A model generated the notes under the pieces. The model saw only the letters and a program-made list of their open reading frames with translations. It was not told the origin of the DNA and ran no database searches. This document shows positions 7,731-15,285 of a stretch of DNA of 37,248 bases, one piece after another. Every line of letters begins with the position of its first letter. The stretch's first letter is position 1. The translations under genes and the position numbers were made by a program. This DNA comes from CAYJAD01 sp964370305 (lineage in GTDB: Bacteria; Desulfobacterota; Desulfovibrionia; Desulfovibrionales; Desulfovibrionaceae): assembly GCA_964370305.1 (NCBI GenBank), contig CAYJIU010000009.1, positions 1-37,248 on the forward strand, in the 5' to 3' direction.

Positions 7731-7747
7731 ACAAAATATTATTTTGT
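7731..7747. promoter_or_regulatory. Perfect 7-bp inverted repeat at the purH transcription start, operator candidate
   Basis: ACAAAAT, 3-nt centre, ATTTTGT. It lies immediately downstream of the -10 box of the purH promoter. The AT-only arms make it a poor terminator, so a repressor site is the better guess. No regulator can be named. Confidence 0.4.
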
Positions 7748-7773
7748 GAGCGAAAATATAATTGAGGATAAAT

Positions 7774-9051
7774 ATGAGCAATCTAAAAGATATGTATAAA
7801 AAGGTAGTTAAGGATGCTTTCCCCGATAAAATGACCATTACTCTAGGTGATGAAACCCTAGTTTATCAAAAACGCACTTGGTTTTTGGATAATGAGCAAA
7901 AAGGCTTACGCTATGGCGAAAACCCTGACCAACCGGCGGCCCTTTATCAATTGACGGAGGGTAGTATTAGTTGTGGTGGTTTAAGTTGGCGTGGGCCTAA
8001 GCAGGGTATTGTTTCAGCCATGACAGAGGAACATATGCTTCAGGCTGGCAAGCACCCAGGCAAAACCAATATAACCGATGTGGATAACGGAGCAAATATA
8101 TTGCAATATCTTGCTGAACGTCCAGCGGCGGTTATCCTAAAGCACAATAATCCATGCGGTGCTGCGTGGGATAGACAAAGTATTGCCAAGGCTTTGGATA
8201 AAGCCTTTTGGTGCGACCGCATTGCCGCTTTTGGTGGAGCGGTGGTCATCAATCGCCCCTTGGATATGGATTGTGCAAAGCTCATTGCGGATAATTATTT
8301 TGAAGTGGTGGCTGCACCGGCCTTTGAGGATGGCACCTTGGATGTGTTAAAGAGTCGTAAAAACTTGCGTATATTGCATTTGCCAGCTCTTGCAAGGTTG
8401 GATGAATTTACTAAATCGGCCTTTCTTGATATCAAAAGCCTTGCCGATGGCGGTCTTGTCTTGCAAAAATCCTTTGTAAACCGCATCTTAAGCGCGTGTG
8501 ATTTTGAACCAGCTACCACAACCACTAAGGATGGACTAACCGTAACTGCGCGTAAACCTAGCCCACAAGAGCTTGATGACCTTTATTTTGCTTGGGCAGT
8601 GGAGGCTGGGGTTACTTCTAATTCTGTCATATTTGTGCAAAATGGTGCCACTGTTGCCATCGGTACAGGAGAGCAAGATCGCGTGGGCTGTGTGGAGCTT
8701 GCCATCCATAAAGCTTATACTAAGTATGCGGATACACTTTGCTTTAAAGAGACAGGCAGCTCTCTTTATGAGCTTAAAGAAAAAGCTCTGAATGATAATC
8801 AAGCGGCTGAGCAGTTAATTCATTTTGAAAATCAAACAAAAATAGCCAAGGGTGGCCTAGCAGGCAGTGTGCTAGTTTCTGATGGGTTTTTCCCCTTTAG
8901 AGATGGTGTGGACGTAGCCTTGGCTGAAGGTGTGAGTGCCATTGCTCAACCTGGTGGCTCCATGCGTGACCATGAGGTGATTATGGCTTGTAATGAGCAT
9001 AGCCCGCAGGTGGCTATGGTATTTACTGCGCAGCGTTCATTCAAGCATTAA
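7774..9051 (+). CDS. purH: Stand-alone AICAR formyltransferase domain of PurH
   Basis: About 425 residues. The sequence corresponds to the AICARFT half of bifunctional PurH: LRYGENPDQPAALY, the hallmark KHNNPCGAA, AFGGAVVINRPLD, SNSVIFVQNGATVAIGTGEQDRV, and the C-terminal DGFFPFRDGVDVALAEGVSAIAQPGGSMRD. The enzyme transfers the formyl group of 10-formyl-THF to AICAR to give FAICAR. The N-terminal roughly 190-residue MGS-like IMP cyclohydrolase domain is missing and replaced by a 60-residue lead, so ring closure must be done by a separate enzyme elsewhere, as I recall for Desulfovibrio. Start choice: ATG at 7774 with GAGG 8 nt upstream; an in-frame TTG at 7762 would overlap that site. Monocistronic, with its own promoter. 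Confidence 0.92.
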   Translation: MSNLKDMYKKVVKDAFPDKMTITLGDETLVYQKRTWFLDNEQKGLRYGENPDQPAALYQLTEGSISCGGLSWRGPKQGIVSAMTEEHMLQAGKHPGKTNITDVDNGANILQYLAERPAAVILKHNNPCGAAWDRQSIAKALDKAFWCDRIAAFGGAVVINRPLDMDCAKLIADNYFEVVAAPAFEDGTLDVLKSRKNLRILHLPALARLDEFTKSAFLDIKSLADGGLVLQKSFVNRILSACDFEPATTTTKDGLTVTARKPSPQELDDLYFAWAVEAGVTSNSVIFVQNGATVAIGTGEQDRVGCVELAIHKAYTKYADTLCFKETGSSLYELKEKALNDNQAAEQLIHFENQTKIAKGGLAGSVLVSDGFFPFRDGVDVALAEGVSAIAQPGGSMRDHEVIMACNEHSPQVAMVFTAQRSFKH

Positions 9052-9079
9052 AATTGTTTTTGTTAATAATTTTTGCGTA

Positions 9080-10669
9080 TTAAAAGCTATAAATGGCACT
9101 GATATTGAAATTCCAAGGGTTGATTGGGGTAAAATTATTACCCCACACCCTATTGCTTTGGTCAAGATGCAAGGCCAGATACTCCACATCAAAATACAAA
9201 ATTAAATGTTCATAGAGCTGATATTCAGAAGTGAGTCCAAACTCAAAAGCATAGTCGGCAGTGGTTAGATAAAATCCATTACCGCGTGTTATTTGAAAAT
9301 ATCCTGCATCTTCACCGATATATCTTGCCATTTCTGTATGATTTGTGCCTGATAGATAATTCATGCGCAAATTGTGCTTTAGGTTTTCGCCGGTGTATAC
9401 ATCTTTAAGCTGCAATCCAAGGCCCCAAAGACCAATGAGGGTTGTGCCGAAGACGGATTTACGAGAAATGGAAGGGTCGCCATTAGCGGCAAAGTTAGAA
9501 AAAGTAATGCCAGCACTTATATTATTGAATGTGGGCATGCGCTCAGAACCATTCCAAGGGTCTGCATCATCGCCACTGCTGTACCATGCAAAGAAGCTTG
9601 GCGTAGCCCAGTCTAATTTGTATTCTAGTGATAAACTAGTATAAAATCCTGCCCGTTTAAGATGCATTTTGTCAGTTTTATTGGTGGCTTCTCTTTTACT
9701 TAGGCTTACGTTATCGACATATCCAAAGTCTGCCGAGCCATAATTAAAATCCCATGCAAGGCTTAAGGGAGAGTCAAACTCAACCTTTGCGGCTAAACCA
9801 GCGTGCCATACGTTAGTATATGGATAAATATCCGTTATATCACGATTAATTGGTGATGTTAAGTATTGCGCCCCAGCAATGACTGGCAATAATCCATAAC
9901 GCACACTATGTATGGCATTACCCTTGGGTGGGGAAATGCCATCCCAGCTATCACGCATGAAATTTTGCCCAACCAAGGTATATGTAGCCCAGGGGTTTAG
10001 GCTTATGCTATCAAAATTTACTGGTATGCTAATGCCAAATATATCTAAATTATCAAGATAGTTACTTGCAGCTGTGCTGAACATTAAATTATTGACATTA
10101 TCATTTTGATAATTGTCATTATAAAGGCGGGCCCAAAATAAGGTCAGGGCAAAATGTTGGTTGAATCTATTAGAAAGAGCAATGCCTGCGGCATCGTCGG
10201 TTAAAATCATGGATCCGTAGGTGCTTTTAGATGGAAGGGTAAAGGGCTGTATGCCCATGCGTACCTTGAGTTCTGAATTTGGAATAATCCAGTCAATATA
10301 CGCTTGTTTTAATTCAATAATAGTGCCGTCTGCTCCTAGGGCACTTCCTTGCCTACCAACACCCCATTTGCTCTCACCCATTTCAAAATGCACAGTGCCA
10401 GAAAGGCTTTCAGAAGCAATGGCATCAAGTTGCAAACGTATACGCTGGTTGGCGTTAAAGCTGTCTGGCCCCCTGAAAATTGACCCATTATTACCCCAGC
10501 CGTGGATATTTTTTCCATCAACTTCGGATGCGCCGTCACCGCCTGCACCATAGTCAAAGCTCATAATAAATTGCCCTTTGGCCTTAAAGTCAATGGCGTA
10601 GGATTGACTGATAAAACCAAAAGTTAGGCAAAGTATGAAAAATATAAGAGTAATTCTTGTTAAAAGCAT
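9080..10669 (-). CDS. Outer-membrane porin, Desulfovibrio homotrimeric type
   Basis: 529 residues. A Sec signal peptide (MLLTRITLIFFILCLTFGFISQSYA) ends in an AxA-like site before IDFKAKGQF. The mature protein alternates short hydrophobic and polar stretches with many aromatics at strand ends, typical of a beta-barrel. It ends in NISAIYSF, with the C-terminal Phe recognised by the BAM machinery. The pattern (GQFIMSFDYG, ELKQAYIDWIIPNSELKVRMGIQPFTLPS) matches the abundant outer-membrane homotrimeric porin annotated in Desulfovibrio. It would allow diffusion of small solutes. The start ATG is 1 nt after the folD stop (TAA-T-ATG) and has no good Shine-Dalgarno, so expression may rely on coupling to folD or on a promoter inside folD. 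It ends 28 bp from the convergent purH gene. Confidence 0.87.
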   Translation of the reverse strand: MLLTRITLIFFILCLTFGFISQSYAIDFKAKGQFIMSFDYGAGGDGASEVDGKNIHGWGNNGSIFRGPDSFNANQRIRLQLDAIASESLSGTVHFEMGESKWGVGRQGSALGADGTIIELKQAYIDWIIPNSELKVRMGIQPFTLPSKSTYGSMILTDDAAGIALSNRFNQHFALTLFWARLYNDNYQNDNVNNLMFSTAASNYLDNLDIFGISIPVNFDSISLNPWATYTLVGQNFMRDSWDGISPPKGNAIHSVRYGLLPVIAGAQYLTSPINRDITDIYPYTNVWHAGLAAKVEFDSPLSLAWDFNYGSADFGYVDNVSLSKREATNKTDKMHLKRAGFYTSLSLEYKLDWATPSFFAWYSSGDDADPWNGSERMPTFNNISAGITFSNFAANGDPSISRKSVFGTTLIGLWGLGLQLKDVYTGENLKHNLRMNYLSGTNHTEMARYIGEDAGYFQITRGNGFYLTTADYAFEFGLTSEYQLYEHLILYFDVEYLALHLDQSNRVWGNNFTPINPWNFNISAIYSF

Positions 10670-10670
10670 A

Positions 10671-11528
10671 TTAAACGGCCAAACGCCATGCTTGCACTGT
10701 ATTTTTCAAAAGCATGGCAATGGTCATGGGGCCAACTCCGCCGGGTACGGGGGTAATGGCTGATGCTTTGGGGCTAACACTTGCATAATCAGCATCGCCG
10801 CAGAGGCCGTCTTCGGTTCTATTTATGCCTACGTCAATAATTACCGCGCCCTCTTTGACCATGTCTGCTGTTAGGAAGTTGGGCTTGCCAAGGGCTAGAA
10901 AAATAAAATCAGCTTCACGACATTCTTTGGCAATGTCCTTGGTGCGTGAATGGCATATGGTCACGGTGGCATTGGCAAAGGGGCCAGAGTGCGAAAGCAG
11001 CAGGGCCAGTGGTCTACCAACAATGTTGGAGCGGCCTACAATTACAGCTTTTTTGCCAGAGGGCGAAATGTTATAACGCTCAAGCAATTCCATAACTCCG
11101 GCTGGCGTGCAGGACACAAAGCAAGGCAGGCCAAGGGATAGCTTACCTACGTTTTCAGGGTGAAAGCCATCCACATCTTTTTTGGGGTCAATGGCTAAAA
11201 GGCAAGCTTGGGCATCAAGGCCATCTGGCAAGGGTAATTGCAGTAATATGCCGTCAACATCGTCTTGGGTATTAAGTTTTGCTATTAAATTTAACAATTC
11301 CGCTTGAGTGGTGGTGCTTGGCAAAATGTGCGGGATGGATGTGATGCCAACCTCTGCGCATGCTCGTTCTTTATTGCGCACATAGACTTGTGATGCAGGG
11401 TCATCCCCCACTAGGATAACAGCAAGACCGGGCGCACGTTTGCCCTTGGCAAGTTCTGTTGCCACTTGCTCTTTTAACTCATGACGAATGGCTGCGGCTG
11501 TGGCTTTTCCATCAATAACTGTGCTCAT
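10671..11528 (-). CDS. folD: Bifunctional methylenetetrahydrofolate dehydrogenase/cyclohydrolase
   Basis: 285 residues, full length for FolD. It interconverts 5,10-methylene-, methenyl- and 10-formyl-THF with NADP. The catalytic Tyr/Lys pair lies in YVRNKERACAEVGI. The substrate motifs LLQLPLPDG and KKDVDGFHPENVGKL are present, as are the Rossmann nucleotide-binding VIVGRSNIVGRPLA and the signature TPVPGGVGPMTIAMLLKNT. AGAGGA precedes the ATG by about 7 nt. The gene lies 110 bp after eno, with a strong hairpin between them, and its stop codon is 1 nt from the porin start. Its product 10-formyl-THF is the donor for the PurH domain encoded 2 kb away. Confidence 0.97.
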   Translation of the reverse strand: MSTVIDGKATAAAIRHELKEQVATELAKGKRAPGLAVILVGDDPASQVYVRNKERACAEVGITSIPHILPSTTTQAELLNLIAKLNTQDDVDGILLQLPLPDGLDAQACLLAIDPKKDVDGFHPENVGKLSLGLPCFVSCTPAGVMELLERYNISPSGKKAVIVGRSNIVGRPLALLLSHSGPFANATVTICHSRTKDIAKECREADFIFLALGKPNFLTADMVKEGAVIIDVGINRTEDGLCGDADYASVSPKASAITPVPGGVGPMTIAMLLKNTVQAWRLAV

Positions 11529-11579
11529 GGCAATATCCTCTTGGTTTTTTGTAATAACTGTGCAGACTTTTTGAATGAA

Positions 11580-11608
11580 GGGGAGAGAGCTTTAAAAACT
11601 CTCTCCCC
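11580..11608. terminator. Perfect 10-bp hairpin between eno and folD, possible partial terminator
   Basis: GGGGAGAGAG, 9-nt loop, CTCTCTCCCC. There is no clean T-run on either side, so it may be a Rho-assisted stop, an attenuating or mRNA-stabilising stem, rather than a classic intrinsic terminator. Confidence 0.5.
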
Positions 11609-11638
11609 GCAAGTGCTAACAATGGATTAGTTGATGTA

Positions 11639-12937
11639 CTAATCGTCTTCGCCAATGGCAAAATACTCCGCCATCATGGGGCCAAAATAGGTGGCACTTT
11701 CGTCTAGTTCTTCTTCAATGCGCAGTAATTGATTGTACTTTGCTGTGCGGTCGGAGCGGCAAAGTGAGCCAGTTTTGATTTGTCCAGCATTTACAGCAAC
11801 GGCTAAATCTGCAATGAAGGAGTCCTCAGTTTCACCGGAGCGATGCGAAATAACTGTTGTGTATGCCGCTTCTTTCGCCATTTCGATGGTATCGAGAGTT
11901 TCTGTTACTGTACCAATTTGATTAAGTTTAATCAAAATTGAGTTACCAATGCCCTCGGCAATGCCCTCGGCTAAAATGGCAGGATTAGTTACAAAAATAT
12001 CATCACCAACTATTTGTACGGTTTCACCAATGTTGGTACTTAGGATGCGCCATCCGTCCCAATCGGCTTCGGCTAGGCCGTCTTCAATGGAGATGAGTGG
12101 GTATTTTTGGGTAAATTCTCCAAGCCAATTCACCATTTCGGCATTGGAAAAACTTTTTCCTTCACCAGAAAGAACGTACTTACCATCCTTATAAAACTCC
12201 GATGCAGCAGCATCAATGCCTAGGGCAATTTCTGTACCCGGATTGTAGCCAGCTTCTTCAATAGCGCGGATAATATAACTAAAAGCTTGGTCGTGATCTT
12301 TTAGGTTTGGCGCAAAGCCACCCTCATCACCAACGCTGGTCACATGTCCATCGGCATCAAGCAGAGCTTTCAGAGTATGGAAAACTTCCGCCCCCATGCG
12401 CAAGGCATCGCGGAAGGTATATGCACCCACAGGAATAATCATAAACTCTTGAATATCAAGGTTATTAGGTGCATGGGCACCACCGTTAATAATATTCATC
12501 ATGGGTACTGGTAAGACTTTTGCGTTGATGCCGCCTATGTATTGATAGAGTGGCAAACCTAGGAAGTTAGCCGCAGCACGGGCAGTGGCCATGGATACAC
12601 CCAACATGGCATTGGCACCAAGGCGTGATTTATTATCGGTGCCATCAAGGTCAATTAAGGTTGTGTCGAGTTGTACTTGGCGCAAGGCATCAAGCCCGAC
12701 AATATTTTCTGCAATTTCGCCATTTACATGGTCAACGGCCTTGGTGACACCTTTACCTGCGTAGCGTGCTTTGTCACCATCGCGCATTTCCAAGGCTTCA
12801 CGAGTGCCGGTGGATGCGCCGGAAGGTACAGCTGCACGGCCTATGTGGCCAGACTCAAGGCCGACTTCTACCTCAACGGTGGGGTTGCCGCGAGAGTCCA
12901 AGATCTCGCGTGAAAGGACAGAAACTATGGTGCTCAT
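11639..12937 (-). CDS. eno: Enolase
   Basis: 432 residues, family length. It converts 2-phosphoglycerate to phosphoenolpyruvate in the cytosol. Visible landmarks are VPSGASTGTREALEMRD (flexible active-site loop), the glutamate and metal ligands in GDEGGFAP, LISIEDGLAEADWDG and VGDDIFVTN, the catalytic lysine in ILIKLNQIGTVTET, and the substrate loop SHRSGETEDSFIAD. AAGGAG precedes the ATG. The gene starts 34 bp after coaX, so they share an operon. The glycerate 2-kinase at 16977-18302 would make this enzyme's substrate if, as its family suggests, it yields 2-phosphoglycerate. Confidence 0.98.
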   Translation of the reverse strand: MSTIVSVLSREILDSRGNPTVEVEVGLESGHIGRAAVPSGASTGTREALEMRDGDKARYAGKGVTKAVDHVNGEIAENIVGLDALRQVQLDTTLIDLDGTDNKSRLGANAMLGVSMATARAAANFLGLPLYQYIGGINAKVLPVPMMNIINGGAHAPNNLDIQEFMIIPVGAYTFRDALRMGAEVFHTLKALLDADGHVTSVGDEGGFAPNLKDHDQAFSYIIRAIEEAGYNPGTEIALGIDAAASEFYKDGKYVLSGEGKSFSNAEMVNWLGEFTQKYPLISIEDGLAEADWDGWRILSTNIGETVQIVGDDIFVTNPAILAEGIAEGIGNSILIKLNQIGTVTETLDTIEMAKEAAYTTVISHRSGETEDSFIADLAVAVNAGQIKTGSLCRSDRTAKYNQLLRIEEELDESATYFGPMMAEYFAIGEDD

Positions 12938-12971
12938 GATTTCTCCTTGTGTGGCAGCAGTTTGCGGCCTG

Positions 12972-13751
12972 TTAGTCTTTGTTATAGTATAGTTTTCTTA
13001 GCCCGTCTAAGATTAGGTCGGGTATGACCTTATAAAAGCAATTTGTTCTTTTGGCAATATCTTTAGCAAAGCCACCCGTGCCAAGGATTTTGGCTTGCGT
13101 AGGTAATTGTTTGCTTAGGCGTGCTGTTATACCTTCAACCAAAGCACAAAAACCAAATACAATACCATGCTGAATACTAGAAACCGTATCGCGCCCGACG
13201 ATGGGTTCCATATCTTCAAACTCCAAGTTAACACGCGGTAACTTTGCGGTATTGCTGGTTAAGGCTAAGGCAGCTGTGTGTACGCCCGGAAAAATTAGCC
13301 CGCCAAGGTAGGACTGCTCACTAATACAATCAAAGGTGGTGGCAGTGCCAAAATCCACTACAATTAATGATGGACTCTCAGGCACTAGGCGGCGCGCCGC
13401 AAAAGCACATACTAGCCTATCAGCCCCTACTTCTTGCGGTTTGCTGTAGCAATTTTTAAGCGGAATTTCAATATCTTGCGGAACTTGATAAAATTTTGCC
13501 CCCACAAAACGTGTGCAGGCTTCGCGCACCAATGGCGTCATGGAAGGAACAACTGATGAGCAAACGCAAGCTTCAATGCTGGTGCTATCGCATTTAGCAT
13601 GCGCAAGGAGGGTAAAGAGAGTAATACCAAGGCTATCGGCGGTTTGCCCTGCATCTGTGCGTAATGTATATGAATTTTCAACTCCTTGCGAGTTTGCCAG
13701 ACCAACCTTAATGGATGTATTACCTATATCAAAAAGAAGTATTTTACTCAT
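12972..13751 (-). CDS. coaX: Type III pantothenate kinase
   Basis: 259 residues. CoaX phosphorylates pantothenate in the first step of coenzyme A synthesis. The ASKHA-fold phosphate loop LLFDIGNTSIKVGLA is at the N-terminus, the pantothenate-binding GADRLVCAFAARR is central, and the second Asp motif VVDFGTATTFDCI and GGLIFPGVHTAALAL follow, all type III hallmarks. GAGGAT lies about 6 nt before the ATG. It is the first gene of the minus-strand coaX-eno-folD-porin series. Its upstream region is a 601-bp spacer holding the MITE at 13891-14234. I could not pick a convincing promoter for it; TATTAT at 13796-13791 is a weak -10 candidate. Confidence 0.95.
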   Translation of the reverse strand: MSKILLFDIGNTSIKVGLANSQGVENSYTLRTDAGQTADSLGITLFTLLAHAKCDSTSIEACVCSSVVPSMTPLVREACTRFVGAKFYQVPQDIEIPLKNCYSKPQEVGADRLVCAFAARRLVPESPSLIVVDFGTATTFDCISEQSYLGGLIFPGVHTAALALTSNTAKLPRVNLEFEDMEPIVGRDTVSSIQHGIVFGFCALVEGITARLSKQLPTQAKILGTGGFAKDIAKRTNCFYKVIPDLILDGLRKLYYNKD

Positions 13752-13880
13752 ATAATCCTCATTTTACCAGTGCAGCTAGTAATAATATGAAAAAACATAC
13801 TAAATTACCAGTAAAAAATTTTCACAAATTTTAAATCGCGCGCTTAATGCTATGTACTGATATGCGACTGATTTAGATGC

Positions 13881-13890
13881 GTTTGCCCTG
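13881..13890 (+). repeat. Target-site duplication, left copy
   Basis: GTTTGCCCTG, identical to 14235-14244, immediately outside the left terminal inverted repeat of the MITE. Confidence 0.85.
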
Positions 13891-14234
13891 CACGTCAATC
13901 TCATTTAGGTTAGTTTTGTACCTTGGCGTAATCCTGCAAGATGGATTGCCGCAGAAAAACGCTAGTAATTTCACATTCCAATGTAACTCCCGAAGCGTTT
14001 TTCTTCGCAATGACACCCAATACAGCGAAGGTCATCAACTGCGAGGAATGTCGCTTCGAAAATTATGCTTAAAAATCGGGCTAATAGCGACATGACGTGG
14101 CAACTACCCGAAGGGCACACGAAGTGTGTTTATGTTAGGCGAAGAATGAGCCTTACATAAATAGATAGCAACGCGTCCATGCCTTTAAAAACTACATAAA
14201 GAGGAAATATCACCCTTTAAATGAGATTGACGTG
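13891..14234. mobile_element. MITE-like non-autonomous element, copy A (344 bp)
   Basis: The ends are perfect 17-bp inverted repeats: CACGTCAATCTCATTTA at 13891-13907 and its complement at 14218-14234. Each is flanked by the same 10-bp direct repeat, so it is a clean insertion. It has no credible ORF. Inside are GTAACTCCCGAAGCGTTTT, an AAGGTCATC...GCGAGGAATGTCGCT stretch and a TTTAAAAAC...AAGAGGAAAT stretch, all shared with the inverted copy at 36149-36453. Private hairpins (CACAC-GAA-GTGTG; TTATGTTAGGC...GCCTTACATAA) lie near 14110-14160. Motifs of the GTCAT..GCGAGGAATG and GGCAATCCATG type recall dispersed repeats found in many bacteria. No transposase is in the window. Its right end is 29 bp upstream of the -35 box of the next operon. 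Confidence 0.85.
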
Positions 14235-14244
14235 GTTTGCCCTG
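14235..14244 (+). repeat. Target-site duplication, right copy
   Basis: GTTTGCCCTG, identical to 13881-13890, directly after the right terminal inverted repeat. Confidence 0.85.
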
Positions 14245-14263
14245 ATTATGCATAGACTATTAC

Positions 14264-14292
14264 TTGACATGCTGCTAGGAATCATTTCTAAT
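14264..14292 (+). promoter_or_regulatory. Promoter of the DUF362-ferredoxin-glycerate kinase operon
   Basis: TTGACA (14264-14269), 17-nt spacer, TCTAAT (14287-14292). It lies about 60 bp before the first ATG, with AAGGAGGG as the ribosome-binding site just before that ATG. The MITE ends just upstream. Confidence 0.7.
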
Positions 14293-14352
14293 ACAATCAA
14301 GAACAAGGCTTTATTATGATAATCGAATAAATGAATGTCATAAGGAGGGTTT

Positions 14353-15285
14353 ATGGACAGACGTACTTTTTTGAAAATGAAATTACAAGCATTGGCGTAT
14401 TTGTCGGCAGGCTCCAGCATGCTTGCTTCTGGTCTTTGTATGCCAAGCAAGGGTTTTGCTAAAACAAACCCCGATATAAGTGTTGTTAAGGGTAGCCCAG
14501 CTGCAGCCACCCGCGCTGCCATAGAGGCCATTGGTGGTATGTCACGCTTTGTGCAACCTGGGCAAAGTGTTGTTATAAAACCCAATATGAGCTTTGCTCA
14601 AGGTGTGGATAGTGCAACAACAACCCACCCCGAAGTGGTGCGTGAAGTTCTTGTACTATGCAAGGAGGCTGGCGCAAAAAGCGTGCGCGTGCTTGATCAC
14701 GGCTTACAAGATGTTCGTCTTTCTTTAGAAAATTCTGGTATTTTAGCAGCTTGTGATAGTGTTGAAGCAGGCATTTGCCAGCATCTTATGGATGAGGAAT
14801 TTTATACCGATGCCAGCATAAGCAATGCCAAAGAAATGCAAGAAAATGCTTTTATGCGCGATGTTTTGAATTCTGATGTCATCATTGCCGTGCCCGTGGC
14901 TAAAAGCCATAGCTCAGCCGGAGTTTCGCTATCCTTAAAAGGGCAGATGGGGCTAATTTATAATCGCGGTATCATGCATTTTCGTTATAATTTATCCACA
15001 TCCATTGTGGATTTGAATAATTTAGTCAAGCCACATTTAGCTGTAATTGATGCTACGCGCGTTTTGACCACCGGTGGCCCCAGTGGGCCTGGTAAGGTTA
15101 TTAGCCCGGGTGAGGTTATAGCCTCTGCTGACCCAGTAGCTGCCGATGCCACGGCGGTGGCCAGATATGTGTGGTATGGGCGCAAAATTGAGCCGCGGCA
15201 AGTGGCCCATATTCGTGAAGCTCATGAGCGCGGGCTTGGGCGCATGGATATTGAGAATTTAAGCACCATGCAGCTTAGCATATGA
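14353..15285 (+). CDS. DUF362 protein with Tat signal
   Basis: 310 residues. The N-terminus has a twin-arginine signal (DRRTFLK followed by a hydrophobic stretch to about residue 37, KGFAK), so the folded protein is likely exported to the periplasm. The body fits DUF362 (PF04015): SVVIKPNMSFAQG, TTHPEVVREVLVLCKEAGAKSVRV, DVIIAVPVAKSHSSAGVSLSLKGQMGL (central part quoted), and LAVIDATRVLTTGGPSGPG. DUF362 proteins are poorly characterised and often sit beside ferredoxins. This one lacks a 4Fe-4S ferredoxin cluster of its own. The strong AAGGAGGG Shine-Dalgarno suggests good expression. Its stop overlaps the next start by 4 bp (ATGA), so the two proteins are made together and may form one redox complex. 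Function unknown. Confidence 0.87.
   Translation: MDRRTFLKMKLQALAYLSAGSSMLASGLCMPSKGFAKTNPDISVVKGSPAAATRAAIEAIGGMSRFVQPGQSVVIKPNMSFAQGVDSATTTHPEVVREVLVLCKEAGAKSVRVLDHGLQDVRLSLENSGILAACDSVEAGICQHLMDEEFYTDASISNAKEMQENAFMRDVLNSDVIIAVPVAKSHSSAGVSLSLKGQMGLIYNRGIMHFRYNLSTSIVDLNNLVKPHLAVIDATRVLTTGGPSGPGKVISPGEVIASADPVAADATAVARYVWYGRKIEPRQVAHIREAHERGLGRMDIENLSTMQLSI

Noticed and set aside
14217..14585. Minus-strand open frame over the MITE end and the DUF362 start
   Set aside because: It crosses an insertion boundary and a Tat signal coding region on the other strand; composition is not protein-like.
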